Positions 13,971 to 31,057 of a stretch of DNA of 64,000 nt are shown here, piece by piece. Location: the NCBI GenBank assembly GCA_025200525.1, contig CM045761.1, forward strand, positions 201,243,701-201,307,700, given 5' to 3'. Source of the DNA: Camellia lanceoleosa (lineage: Eukaryota; Streptophyta; Magnoliopsida; Ericales; Theaceae). A program made the translations under genes and the position numbers. Positions within the stretch are counted from its first letter, which is position 1, and each line of letters begins with the position of its first letter. The notes beneath the pieces are model-generated. The model worked only from the letters and a program-made list of their open reading frames with translations, was not told the origin of the DNA and made no database searches.

Positions 13971-15870
13971 GGGTTGTTCTTGTTGATTTGCTAGAGAACT
14001 TGGTAGAATTTGAGAAGTTTTGCATCTTTAAGCTTCTACATTTGAGTTACAGACCTAGGTAAGGTAATTGAACCTCTCATTGTTGTATTTAAGATTGTTC
14101 TTGCATGATTCATGCCAAATTTGAGAGTTGAGCCATGAATTAGTTCTAGCATGTTGGATTAGGACTCATTCCATGCATGCATGTGTGAATTGATGAATTT
14201 TGAGTTGATTTCATGGCAAATTGTCACATGCATGTTCATAATTAAGCTTAAGTCCATGTTTTCAACTTGTTTTGAAAGGTAGAATCTCATTAGAGCAAGA
14301 ATTGAAGCTTTGAAATGGTTTTAACCCAAGCATGTTCTATTTGAGCATTGTTCTTGAGAAATGGTTCGAACTGGAGTTGAATTAAACACCCTCGGGTCTT
14401 GATTTCTTAAATTGAGTTTTGAAACATGTTATTCTATATGTTTACAAGAGTTTTCCAGAAAATGGGCCCAAAGGGTCGAATTTGGTGTGGAAAACTGGAG
14501 TTTTGAACTTAGAACACAAACCTGGATTTTTCCAGATTTTTGCATCCCGCTCGAGCGGAAGAAGTAGCGCTCGAGCGGGGAAATCAAGCTCCCAGTACTT
14601 TGACCCGTTTTACAGTCCGCTCGAGCGGAGTGATGCTGCCTTCAGCGGATAAATCGAGCATCCGATTTTGCTTGTTCATCATTACGCTTTCGGCGGAGGA
14701 ATGTACGCTCGAGCGGAGTATTGGATGACACGCTCGAGCGGGTCCCTTTGTTTGCATGTCCGCTCGAGCGGCGAAACCTACGCTCGAGCGGAACCCTGTT
14801 TCACTGAAAATTTTGAAAATGTTTTCTGTGTACATCTTTGCATCCTCATTCCATCTTAGGCATTCTTAGGCCTAGTTTTAGACATCTTAATGAGGATATA
14901 GATGTAGAACACACCGAGGCATAATAGGGAGTTAATAATTATCTTTCCCAACTGTGAAACTTAGAGTGTGTTCAATCTGCTAATCGAATAGGGTTGGCAT
15001 TCGAGGAGACGCTCTAGCCCATCGTAGAACTTCTGTGAGTAACAATTGTGTAAAGATATGTTCAAATGATTATCTTACGAATCTTGGCTGAATTTCTTGA
15101 ATCGATATTGTTTACTGAATGAATGTATGTCTTGTATTCTAAACTATACTGTGGCATCCTTAGCACCTCATTTCTCGTTATCATTCTTTATTCTTAGAGA
15201 TCTTTGTCGGTTCCCTCGTTGGAACCACTACTGTTTACTGATTGATGGCCATCATTTACTATTCGGTCCTTTAAGACCTACTGTTTACTATTATGCTAAG
15301 GGATGTACCACATATGATTGTTTACTGTACTGAACAACTGAAACACTGATTGAAATGGACTGTTTTCATTACTGTAAGGACATTCATTCTAAACATCTTT
15401 ACGCACTATGTTATTCACTGGGCTTTAGCTCACTGCTCATATATATATATAGGTGTACAGGCACCGGATCAAAGCTAGAGGCGTCGGGGTATTTCCAGTT
15501 TTGTCAAGCCAACCAATGTGCCTCACTGCGAGGTTTCGAGCCTACCAAGCCAAGGCTTAGGGGTGTTTTAGTAATTCCCCTTCCACACTGTTTTGTAATA
15601 TTGTATAGACTGTATATTGCACCGTGTTGTACTATAATAGGGATTAAGTCCCTGTTTCACTGAATGACATGTATGTATATGTACTGTTCTGTAAATATGT
15701 ATGAAAAATCTTTTTGGCATACTGTTATCCTGACTCATTGGACATTGTTTATTTATTGTATTGGCTTTAAGCCCCCACATGTATTCAGACATCATAGCAG
15801 GCCTTCGGTAATCTCGGATTGCTGGCCGGTTACGGTGCTAAACCCATAGGGGCGGGTTTGGGTCGTGACA
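13456..15870 (+). mobile_element. Solo LTR, family A (2415 bp), in the integrase tail
   Basis: Runs TGTAACAACCC to GGGTCGTGACA and is flanked by perfect 5-base duplications GAAGG (13451-13455) and GAAGG (15871-15875). Excising it restores the integrase reading W-E-G-P-Y-K-V. It is the same family as 1307-3738 in opposite orientation. Inside are a long GA microsatellite at about 13935-13968 and the CGCTCGAGCG cluster at 14549-14792. Insertion into an already complete retroelement shows it is younger than the Tat element. Confidence 0.92.
14549..14792. repeat. CGCTCGAGCG palindrome cluster, second copy
   Basis: Seven copies of CGCTCGAGCG within about 245 bases, plus degenerate ones. It corresponds to the cluster in the reversed copy at 2372-2690, so the feature belongs to the LTR family rather than to one insertion. 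Confidence 0.75.
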
Positions 15871-16126
15871 GAAGGCCCCTACAAAGTTGCTGAGGCAAGC
15901 AGCAGGGGGTACTACAAGTTGACAAGAGTAGATGATGGATTCAGAACTGGCCCTGTCAATGCCAAATATATCAAAGAATATTTTCCTTAGTTTCGTTTGT
16001 TCAGGAAAAAGAGTCGTAAGTTTCTTTGTTAATGCTTCCAAAGGAAAGTGTAAAGAAAGTGTCATACACTTAGTAAACCTTTTGTTTTCATATACACTTA
16101 GTTTGAGGAAGGTTTTCCATACTTAG
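15871..16126 (+). pseudogene. Integrase C-terminus and pol end
   Basis: Continues the integrase after the inserted LTR: GPYKVAEASSRGYYKLTRVD and then NAKYIKEYFP followed by TAG near 15990. This is the conserved closing segment of plant gypsy pol (WEGPY...L...P.NA..LK.Y). Beyond it lies AT-rich spacer to about 16440. Confidence 0.75.
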
Positions 16127-16448
16127 TGAGATTTTATACTTGTAAAAGCTTAGTCGTGATGAAGTTTTGTTTATTCTAAGAGTTTTGATTATCTTTAGAA
16201 GCTATGTAAAAGCAATGTAAAGAAAGCTATGAAATGAAACCCAAAAGTACTGCCAAACGTCCATGCTTTCCATTAAAGTCAAACTTCCAAAACATGATTA
16301 CAATGTTTGAAAAGAAGTTATGACAGAGAAGAAGAAGAAAAAAAAAGGCGTACCAAGCGTGATGAAACAACAAAAAGTAAAGAAAAGAAAATAGAAAAAA
16401 TCATAACAAAGCCACAAAATTACATCAAATCAAATCAAACCCCTCAAA

Positions 16449-19400
16449 AGGGAGTCCATCAGAGTCACATCTCGAGGCAACTAGGCAACCAATGCAAAGT
16501 CCTTCTCTTTGAACTGAGCCAGGTTCTGCAGGTGCTGCTCCAGGGCACCCTCACACTCCTTGATAGTCTCCTCCAAGGACGCAACCATCGCCACATTGTC
16601 AGCATGCTAAAGGAAACCATCAATCGCCTGAAGCCTATCCCCCATCCATGATAGGTTCAAACCATTCCTCTCAAAACAGCTCAGATTGGCCTTGGCACTC
16701 TCCACGAACTTACTGGGAGTCGTCAGGATCTGCTTAGTAGCAACGTCACGAATAAAGCCAGCAAGTGACTCCAGCAGTGCCGTCTGTATTATAGATCTAG
16801 GAACATTAAAGGTAGTAAAGGTGTCCGAATGCAGTGCTTGGATACGAGCAAGAGTGGAAGCAGCTTCGGAAGAGACCTAGTAACTTAGGAAGGAAACTTT
16901 CTTTGAGGACTGGGGGAACTCTCTCACACCATTGTTAGCTTCAATCACTGGAGGGAGACTGATGGAGTGACCAAAGGTCTGAGGGCGACGCACTTCTTCT
17001 GAAGATGATTGCCCAGCAGCATTATAATGAGTAGATGCTGGCTGGCGACCAGGTGAACTTGCCTCATGAGAAAGGCCAAAACTGCCTGTACCGTCGTGTT
17101 GCTCCAAAAAAAGGTCGTCTATTTGGTAATCTCCAACATTTAGATCTAAAACAACAGTGGTATCTATCCCAGTATAAAAATCCCAGGACACCTCAAGGTT
17201 AGCTGGCACTTCTGGGAAGTAAGTGAGGTACAAGTCTGCCAGCTGTTCAGAGGTTGCCGAAGTAACTAGGTTAGAGCTTCCAGCGGCAGCAGTAATAGTG
17301 TGGGCGGCTAAGGTGATAGCTACCTCTGCAAGTCGGTCTAAATTTAAGGGAGCCACAGCAGGAACAGTGGTAGCAGTCGCTACACCTACGCTCCCCTCAG
17401 CCACTTGAACGTCTGGAAGTGGAGTTTGTTAAATTAATGGAGACTCGGCAGACTGGGAGGAACCGCCAAATTCAGTTCCGAGAGGAGGTAGTACAACTTC
17501 TAATGACTCTCTCATACCGCAATCTTCCCTAGAGCTCTTAGGTACGAAATCATCTCCGCCAACAGAGGAACGGCCGGAGTGCGCAGAGTCAGAAGGGTGT
17601 AAAGGCTCTAAACCCTCAACAGTTATATCACCCGCTACAACTTCCATAGCAGGGGGAACTTGTACATTGCCTGCAGCCTCTATAACTGGTCGGCTCGACC
17701 TTCTAGCTCGCCTCGGTTCGACTCTCACACTTGGTTTCTCTTCAACATCTGGAAGAATTGTCCTATGGGTCCTGAATCTTGTAACCCTAGTAGCAATGGA
17801 AAAATTGTCGTCGTCGTCTGAGTCTGAAGAAATGCCAATGGCAGTAAAAGAACCTCATGGACCAGAGGGCGGTATGGTCAATAGGCCTTAAAAAGAAGAA
17901 GAAGATCATGCAAATATTAAAGTAAATATAAGAAGTCTAAAGAAGTAATACAAAATATTTTTCTAAGTATGGATACCCTTCGGAGCCTTTTCCTACTAGG
18001 CAAGGCATGTGCCTTAGGAACTGATACCGTTGTTGCTTGAGCTGCCCTCAGTCTAGAATGGGTCATGTGTACTGTTGCGCCCACTTCAAGGGGAGCAATT
18101 TGCAAGGGTTGAACAGACATTGCCCCGGATAGGTGAGGCTCTTCCACGACAAGCCGAGATAGAAATTTGAAGTGACAAAATATGTTGGTTTGTTTCCCTC
18201 AGCCAGAGAGCAAACGAAGGGACAAGTCAGGCTGTGAGATGGGCTCCATCACAGGAACGACGGGAGCACTGTCACAAAAATTGAAGAAATAATTAAGGCT
18301 GCAGTGCCAAAACAGTATGTTGCTGGGAGTAAAGGCGCCCTCTCTCCCAAGTGAAGGAAGCTCCATGAAGCCTAAGCCCTCCACAAGTAGAGTAGTATAG
18401 TCACAAGCAAATCACTGAAAGCTCCGATGGAAATCGGTTTGAGGCGGAGGTGTATGTGGGATACCCTGGTCCATTTCGAATTGCCTAAGGACCCTGTCTG
18501 GCCTATAGATGACGTTGGACATGCTTTCTTCATTCCACACGGGCAGAAATCCTGGGCGTATCATAGCAGCAATGAGGAAAAAGTTGGCCAAGACACCATC
18601 GAGAGAAAAATCAATATGGCGGGCCTTTGAAAAATAAAATGAAACCATAGAAATACCTGGGAGAAGTTGAGTGAAGGGGCAGAACACGCACTCCTCCATG
18701 TGGTCAACGTAATCTAAAAAAGGTCTGTTGGTACCAAGGCCAAACCACCGAGAGATGCGAGGGAAGGATTGATGCACTTGCCTCGTGACAGGTCGGCCCT
18801 CTGCATCTAGAACAGGGTGGCCCTCTACATCAAAGACTTCATCAGAAGAAGGGCTCGTGTTCCTTAGAGATGGGGCCCATGGCAAGAAATCTCTCATAGA
18901 AAAAGGTAGTCAGGAATATGTACAAAGCTCCATACATCATAGCGGCCCATGGATCGCTCCATGTCCAAATGGATGAGGTCAAGACGGAAATATAAGTTAC
19001 CCAGGAAGAGGGAAGCCAGAGAAATTTGACTACCGCTGCAAAGCTTGACAGCCAAAGGAAACACCGAGGGATTAATGCTTTCGGCAGGGTTACTAGGTAG
19101 AACAAAGAAGGAGATGGAATAGCTGACAAAGGCAGCCAAGTACAAGTCGCCGCGGTAACCCGGCCCAACTACAGAGTCGCAACTCTCCTCGATGATGTCG
19201 CCTACAACTGGTTGCAAGTCCTTGAAGAAATGCTTCAACCAAGAAAGGTAGGTGGTTTTATCCTTTTTAGGCCTCTCTTGGAGTAGTTTCCCAGTTCTAA
19301 GATCATACCAAGAACCAGACTTCCGCGCCTCCCAGAAGGAGCTTTGGAGAGCAGTGACGACAACTTGCTCTGCAAGGGTCAAGGACGCTGGATCAAAGGG

Positions 19401-19912
19401 GTGATCTCCACGGATGCTAAGGCACAGAAGGACAGCAACATCTTTCAGGGTTGGGGTTATCTTCCCCCATACCAAGGCAAAAGTGTGAGTGTCGCGGCCT
19501 TCAGAGAGACCATATATCGATGTTGGCTGCGCCTTGCACACTGATAACTCCCTTGAAATCAGAATGGCGTTGAAAAGACGGACATCTTGCAAGCGCTTCT
19601 CAAAGCCACCATCAGCAATAATGTCATCGACCCAGAGGGACCAATCTGCTAGAGGACCTGAGTGAGTGCGATAATAGACATATGAATGTGGAAAGCCACC
19701 ACGCTCCACGCGGAACCGTAGCACAGAGGTTGGGTTAACCATGTTAGCATCATCCGAAGTAGCCTCCCCAAAAGGGAGCAGAGGCTTCTCCAATTGAATG
19801 GCATCAAGAATGAATGAGTCAACTGCCTTCCAAAAGGGTCACCATCCTCACACGAGGCCCTCTTCCACTCAAGATGAGGGGTGGGCAAAAAAAGAAATCT
19901 CGTGCTGGCCAT
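16449..19912 (-). pseudogene. Antisense ORF of the Tat element, plant mobile domain-like
   Basis: A long minus-strand coding region between integrase and the 3' LTR. The start is probably the ATG at 19912 (MASTRFLFLPTPHLEW), followed by a frameshift near 19830 into an open frame ending at 18894 (ILDAIQLEKPLLPFGEA..., VERGGFPHSYVYYRTHSGP, TFALVWGKITPTLKDVAVLL, SLRGDHPF-like). This is the layout of the plant mobile domain family (PF10536 type). It goes on in another frame 18897-18412, then 18147-17917, 17728-17429 and 17404-16877, a Ser/Glu-rich tail. A last coil-like stretch is at 16880-16449 (LEETIKECEGALEQHLQNLA). Antisense ORFs in this position are reported for some Tat elements. Function unknown. 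At least four frame breaks; some could be introns. Confidence 0.65.
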
Positions 19913-20208
19913 AAGGAAGAATAAAGAAAGATAAAAAGGGCTTTGAAAAGTGGGGATAAGGAGAAGAAGAAGACAAAGGAGACAGAAAGGTGTGTTAGGA
20001 AGAAGTGGGGGACCAATGGACCCAAGGGTGTTATTTATAAAGAAAAATCAGCAAAGAACGCCAATACGCTTCCCTAGGCCATTATGACTTGACAGTCAAA
20101 GAGGCACCTTTTCAAAGCTGACGCAACTTCTAACCCAACCGACGCAACCCTTAGGTTGCTTGTTGACGTCATGCACGCGCGGAAAACAGGGAACGTGACT
20201 CCCACGCG

Positions 20209-20222
20209 CGCAGGGGCCAAAA
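20209..20222 (+). other. Polypurine tract before the 3' LTR
   Basis: AGGGGCCAAAA directly precedes TGTAGGGGG of the 3' LTR. Purine-rich GGGGCCAAA-type tracts are the usual plus-strand primer sites of plant gypsy elements. Confidence 0.5.
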
Positions 20223-21849
20223 TGTAGGGGGTCAGAAATTAAGCCCCAAACTAAGTATGGACCTAAGCACTGAGATCGTCCCAAAAAGGCAACTAGGGGT
20301 AAAAAAGGAGTATGGGCCAAAGCCCAAGGGAAGTGGGCCAACAAGTGGGCCGATGCAGGTCTAACCCACCAGGGCTCCAAATGGACTCCATGAAGAAAAA
20401 TGGCCAAGTCAAGTTGCAGAGGCAACACCTGCAGTGGTGAAGTTGTGAAGGGAACATGTGTAGTGGCAAAGTTGTTGAGGCACTTTGCCTCAGCGCCGCC
20501 ATTCCTAATATCTTCGATTCTGCAGCCATCTGAAGTTGCTGAGGGAAAGAGAAAGCCAACACAACTAAGTTGCAGAGGCAACACTTGCAACGGCCAAGTT
20601 GCGGAGGTCAAGTTACGGAGGCACTTTGTCTCAGCGTCGCTATTCCAAGTATTTTCGGTGCCGCCGCCATTCCAAGTAATGTCGGTGCCACGACTACTTG
20701 AAGTTACTGAGGGAAAGAGAAAACCGAAGCAACTAAGTTGCAGAGGTAGTACTTGCAGCGCCCAAGTTGCAGAGACATTCTGTCAGCGTCGCCATCTCTA
20801 ATATCTTTGGTCCTGATGTCTGAACTTGCTGCGGGAAATGACTACCGCAGCAACTACTACCGCAACAACTACGATCGCAACAACTAAGTTGTAGAGGGAA
20901 TATCTTACCAAGGTGATAGCAACCTTTGAGAGAGGCCTCCATCTGCAAGTAGAGGCTAATGCTTGGCGCTGATAGCAAGCCCCAAAGTTTATATAACTCG
21001 ATGCCGATAGCAGGCCCCAAGACTTACTGGTTGGAGCTGATAGCAGGCCTAGAGGCACCAATTTACCACGGCAATCCCGTGAAGACAGGAGCAAGGTAGC
21101 CCGAGCATAAGGGACTCACTTCCCGTTACCTAGCTCATGGACCTGCCTTGGTCTCACAGGCAAGACTAAGGAAGCCCCCTTGGGCTTGGTACTAAGGCAC
21201 AGCATGGCTGATAGTAGGCTTAGCTGTGGTCTTCACCCTGGGAAGCTGGGGAGTTTGTGGTTAGGTGGTTAAGGGTGGAGACTTCGCTGAGGTAGGCACG
21301 AACATAGTCGATAGTAGACTAATGGAGTCCTGAGAATGCATGTACTGGACGAATAGAACTGAGAAGACAAGTGCAACGGTAAGGTTCACCGCTGCAAGTG
21401 CACCTGCTGAGGTTCAAGCTGAGAAGGCAAGTGCAGAGGCAAATACTCCCGCCGCAACTACACTTGCTGAGGCTCAAAAAGGTAGTTGCAGAGGCAAACA
21501 GATAGCACATAGTACATGCAGAGGGACACATGACACCTTCAGCCTGGTGGCTTAAGGCAGAATATTCCATGTGATCCTTTGGGACACATGTCTTCTCTCT
21601 ATTTGGCCACTTGGTGTCATTTTGGTGCCAAGGAAAAGCCTATAAATAGTACCCATTTCCCAAGGTTCAAAAGGAGAATTTTGGGGATTTGGGGGAGATG
21701 CTGCCCAATTTGGTACTGCCATTGTCTTCTTCTTGAGCCATTTTGCTTCACCCTCTCCCAGCTACACACTCTCCAATTCCCAAATAGTTGTTGCTACTCA
21801 TTCTCCAGTTACTCCCGCCATTATTGGACCATTAACGTAGTTTTGCCTC
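20223..21849 (+). repeat. 3' LTR of the Tat element
   Basis: Matches the 5' LTR (4353-5909) from TGTAGGGGGTC to GTTTTGCCTC. It is about 70 bases longer through small internal duplications, for example a repeated CCGCCATTCCAAGTA block near 20640-20690 and a CTACCGCAACAACTAC triplication near 20850. The visible divergence between the two LTRs is several per cent, which argues for an old insertion. Confidence 0.8.
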
Positions 21850-21867
21850 AGGACAAATTATTATTAC

Positions 21868-22003
21868 AAAACTGATACAGACCCCCACTTGGGGGTGACC
21901 CCCACCACCTCTACATACACGTGGGTCAAAGAAAGGAGGACAAAAAAAAAAAAAAAAAATTAGACCAATAAGCATTCACTGGGGTGGTGGGGGTCTCACT
22001 CAT
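21868..22003. other. Short inverted-repeat block after the 3' LTR
   Basis: GACCCCCACTTGGGGGTGACCC and ACCCCCACCACC at the left pair with GGTGGTGGGGGTCTCA at the right, with an A run between. It could be a small MITE or the replaced end of the 3' LTR. The right side ends CTCAT, the same five bases that precede the 5' LTR. Confidence 0.35.
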
Positions 22004-23360
22004 TTTTGTTATTATTATTATTATATTTATCAAGCGCATCAAACTTTTTAATTTTTATAAAAGAAAAGAAGTATTAAAAAAATAATTGTTCAACCCCACC
22101 TCAATCTCTCAAGCTTCATATTATTTTTTTTTTATATAATATCTTCATACTTGTTATTCCCCGGATAAATATTTCAATCATTAAAGGTAATCTCAAATTC
22201 TTTCGTTGCAAATCTACCCATTATTAATTTATTAGCCAATATCCTTACAGTTCATTAAGAAGTCAATAGTTTGAATTTTTTTTTTCTTTTCCCCTTTGTA
22301 TGTGAGTTTGTTTTACCGTATATTTATTTGGAATTTCTATTTCCTACTTTATGTGTTATATTTGATGATTTAGTGGATTTTATAATGTTGGTGGTATTAG
22401 TATGTATATAGTTCACGCTCTGGATGAGATGGAGGCAAATTGGGCTTGGCAATAATGGAGACATCATCTTCCTTGGTATGGGCTTGCAAACAAACTCTCA
22501 ATAGTACATCAGGTGGTCTTCTTTCTCAAGGGCCTTTTTATGACAATGGAGAATTAGAGCAGAATAGATACCATTCCACAGTGTAATTGAGTGTATAGAC
22601 TTGCCTCTCATTGTTGTGGTCCACGTGAGAAAAATAATTTCGCTATTGATCATTGCAAATAGAGGAGACCACTCGACATTGTGCCATGTACCCTTACTAT
22701 TATGAACATAAACCGCGTGCTCTCGTTTAGTTGAGGCAATGAGTTTACTTGACTAGCTCACCATGATGATCAAGTCGAGAATGGATCTTACCAATCAAAT
22801 TAGTGAGGTCCTTCGTCTAGTTTTAAGATTGGTCATTGAAAATGACTTATGTCACTAAATTCAACATTTTCAACTATTTACTAGACTGTTTGAATTACGA
22901 ATTTAGAGTCTCTTAGACCTCCCTAATTAGTTCTTGGTCTAAATTGTATTTTTGCTAAAGACCAAACTGCCCTTCTTTTTTACATTATATATATAATACA
23001 TTCAGTTTTTATTTTTGCTTTTACCTAAAATTTTGGAACTGAAAATACATATGTGATAGGAAGAAAAAAAATATAAATAATATAACTAACAAGCCTCATA
23101 CAAAAAAATCCATGGCCCATGGCTTGGCCCTAATTCGTGAATATGGGCCTTAAAGTGTTAGTTCAACCCGGATTGGCCCATCAATATAGAATAAGGGTAG
23201 GAATTCATTGTGTGATAAAAATTAAAATCTATGTAATGTGAAATATATATGTAGAATAAATTTGAATAATAATATGATAATTATGAATAAATTATGAGTA
23301 GTTAAATTTGAATTTGTTTAATATAATTTTAAAAAGGAGGATCGTTTCTAGTCTAAGGTT
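22004..23360. other. Intergenic, no gene recognised
   Basis: AT-rich. 22420-22800 is less AT-rich (GGGCTTGGCAATAATGGAGA...) and may be an old gene or transposon remnant, but no frame stays open and I recognise no protein. Confidence 0.4.
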
Positions 23361-23703
23361 GGAGGGTACTGTTTGGTCTTATAGGATTTATTACGGATCC
23401 CGTTTTGATGATCTAAACTGTTTATTTTGTTAGACATTTTGTATATTTTATCCATACAAAAAATTAAGCCGATTCGATAAGTGTAATTTGTTCAATTTAT
23501 TGTATTTTTAATTAAAAAAATGTATATTTTTAAAAATAAATTATAAATATTTTTATTAAGAATATAATAAATTGAACAAATTATAATTATTAAATCAATC
23601 TTATTTTTTCTGAAAATAAAATATATAAAATATTTAACAAAATAAAATTTGAAATCATGAAAACACAACTTATAATCAACTCATTGACTCAAACAGTACC
23701 TCC
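23361..23703. mobile_element. MITE-like foldback upstream of the kinase gene
   Basis: GGAGGGTACTGTTTGG at the left pairs with AAACAGTACCTCC at the right, and inner arms pair across 23401-23670 (TTTGTTCAATTTATT against AATAAATTGAACAAA). Size about 340 bases, no coding capacity. It ends about 360 bases before the kinase start codon, so it may lie within its promoter. Confidence 0.6.
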
Positions 23704-24066
23704 AATTCAGATTCCCGACCGGAGAGATCCTCCTCTCTTTTAAAAACAAAAAATTGTATATTTATACATTTTAAAAGGCGCGTTCCCAAACACGAAACTC
23801 GACCCAACGAACTCTTTCACACATTCTTTCTCTCTATTTTATTTTCTTCTCGCGCGGTGGCAAAGCAAAGCGTATGTAAGAATAAAGCGAAGAAATGATG
23901 CCCAGAACACATCCAGAGGTAAAGCAAAGCACCCACAAAGTCATTTACATCTTCTAATCGCAATCCCAAAACCCATCCATAAAAATGCTCTGAATCTCTC
24001 AAATCAAAACACCTCTCTGTCTCTTCGTCTTCTCGTATGGGTGTTTGAGCGAGTCTCTTTGCAAGT

Positions 24067-29325
<5,259 letters not shown>

Positions 29326-29824
29326 GTTTCTTTTATAATGTTAAAGAAAGAAGTACAAAGCTTTTTCTATTTCATCTGTTGCTTGCAAGTTGATTCCATT
29401 TTTCTTTTTTTAAGGTTAATAATCCGCTTCCCTGTATCTCTTGTAATAATCATTATGCAATGTGTTTATAATTGTGCAATCTTCCTTCTTTTTTTTCCCC
29501 TTCAATCTCTTTTTTATTATCCTGAGTTTTTTCTCTTCTCCGTTGTATTTGGAATGAAGGTGTCATTTTGTTATTTGAAAAATATGTAAAATATGTTATT
29601 GAATAATAAAGCTGTAAAAGAACATATGGAATATGGTTGTTTTAGAAGGTACTCAATGCATTGACCCAACATTGGTAAATGAACTAGTTGTGCAATATGA
29701 TGATTGTTTCAATATTGGCAAAAGGAAATTTTACACGTAAATGCTTGGACAAGGAAATTTGATATAAATTTCCATAATGATTTTCATATGAATTTTATGG
29801 TTTTGGCTTCCCTCTCGACTTGTT

Positions 29825-30534
29825 GGCCTGTGGAGGTTTATTATGAGTCTTGTTTTAATAATCTGAATCATTCAATGTGTGGAAGTCATCGAGTATTATA
29901 TACTTGTAAAAAATCATGTTGATTAGATATTGATAGTTACGTGATCAAATCAGTTTTATATATATAAAAAAAAAATGAACAATAAAAAAATAAACGATTG
30001 ACAGAAATCTGATCTAATAAAATAGTTATTGATATTCGATCAATGTGATTTTTTACAAATATATAAGCCTCGTTTGGGAAGTAGTTATTTTAGAGGTTAT
30101 TTGGCTTTTTGGCTATTTTAGTAGGTTATTTTAGTTTTTGTGTTTGGGAAGATGGGATAGATTTTTAGTTGAGTTGTTGTATTGAAAAATGTGTTGAAAT
30201 GATGTTTGAATTTAAAATGACTAATTTAGCCCTAATCTCACATTTTTCAAAATAAAGACAAAGGGGCAAAAATGTAATTTTCCTACCTGTCGATTGTGAC
30301 AAAGGGTAGGTTTTGTCAAAAGGATGACTCTGTGGCCTATATGTATATATATTTTTTTTATTTTTTTTGAAAATGAAGACAAAGAGACTTTTTGGCTTAT
30401 GTAGACAAAGGGGCTATAATAGCCTAAACTAGGCTACTTTTTTCCTTCCCAAACACCCCTATAGTACTCAACGAGTTTTACATATTAAACGGTTTGAATT
30501 ATCGAAACGGGACTCGTGGTAGACCTTTACGGGC
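29825..30534. mobile_element. Foldback element downstream of the kinase gene
   Basis: Left arm from GCCTGTGGAGGTTTATTATG pairs with the right arm ending CGTGGTAGACCTTTACGGGC; inner parts pair as CTTGTAAAAAATCATGTTGAT with TGTGATTTTTTACAAAT. The right arm is split by a separate MITE (30066-30469). No coding capacity. Confidence 0.6.
30066..30469. mobile_element. MITE nested in the foldback right arm
   Basis: Starts AGCCTCGTTTGGGAAG and ends CTTCCCAAACACCCC; flanked by TATA on both sides (30062-30065 and 30470-30473). Removing it restores complementarity of the surrounding arms (ACAAATATATAGTACTC against GAGTATTATATACTTGT), which confirms the borders. Confidence 0.65.
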
Positions 30535-31041
30535 CCAACAACACCCTCTAATGTGTGATCAGACCTTAGTAGCAGGAATCGTGGAAAGGGGAGACGATTC
30601 TCGTCTAGAATTGTGATTCAACGATTCGTAGCAAGAATTGTGTTAGAATCGCGTCCCCATTAAGATAGAATCGCGGATCTAACTGGATGGAAACGCTCAA
30701 GCTAAGGATTTGTGTTTCACGACAATAATAAAAAAGAAGAAGAGAGAGAGAGAGTAGCAAGGAAAAGAAAAACCTGATATGGACTTGCGATTAGGGCTAC
30801 GAAAATGGAGATCGCATTGTCTTCTTCCATGTATTTGCTTCTCAAGTTTTGATCCTCATCTTCTTATTCTTCATTTCTCAAGCTTTGTGCTTCGCAGGCA
30901 TCTTTTCTTCTTTTCATTAGGCGTCGTCTTCTGCTTCTTCTTATTCGTATCTCTCTCTCTCTCCTTCCTTCCCTCCCTCTTCGTTCGAGATTGAAAAGTC
31001 TTTTAATACTTAAATTTCTTATTTTTCATTTATATAAGTAT
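30535..31041. other. Intergenic, no gene recognised
   Basis: Contains GA and CT microsatellites (30735-30755, 30950-30985). A short plus-strand frame at 30779-30994 is Phe/Leu-rich with no motif I know; I do not call it a gene. Confidence 0.4.
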
Positions 31042-31057
31042 AGATTTTATAGAGTTA

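Larger units (their letters stand above)
4353..21849 (+). mobile_element. Ty3/gypsy Tat/Ogre-type retrotransposon, decayed, nested
   Basis: A full-length but degenerate element of about 17.5 kb: 5' LTR, gag, protease, reverse transcriptase-RNase H, a second (archaeal-type) RNase H, integrase, an antisense ORF region, polypurine tract and 3' LTR. The order RT-RH-aRNH-INT with a long non-pol region before the 3' LTR is what is known for the Tat lineage. Two solo LTRs are inserted into it (7669-9202 and 13456-15870); without them the element is about 13.5 kb. Every coding domain carries stops or frameshifts, so it is non-autonomous. The right end is uncertain: similarity to the 5' LTR stops at about 21849, and the expected CTCAT duplication is not there, although a CTCAT preceded by CA does occur at 21999-22003. 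Confidence 0.85.
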
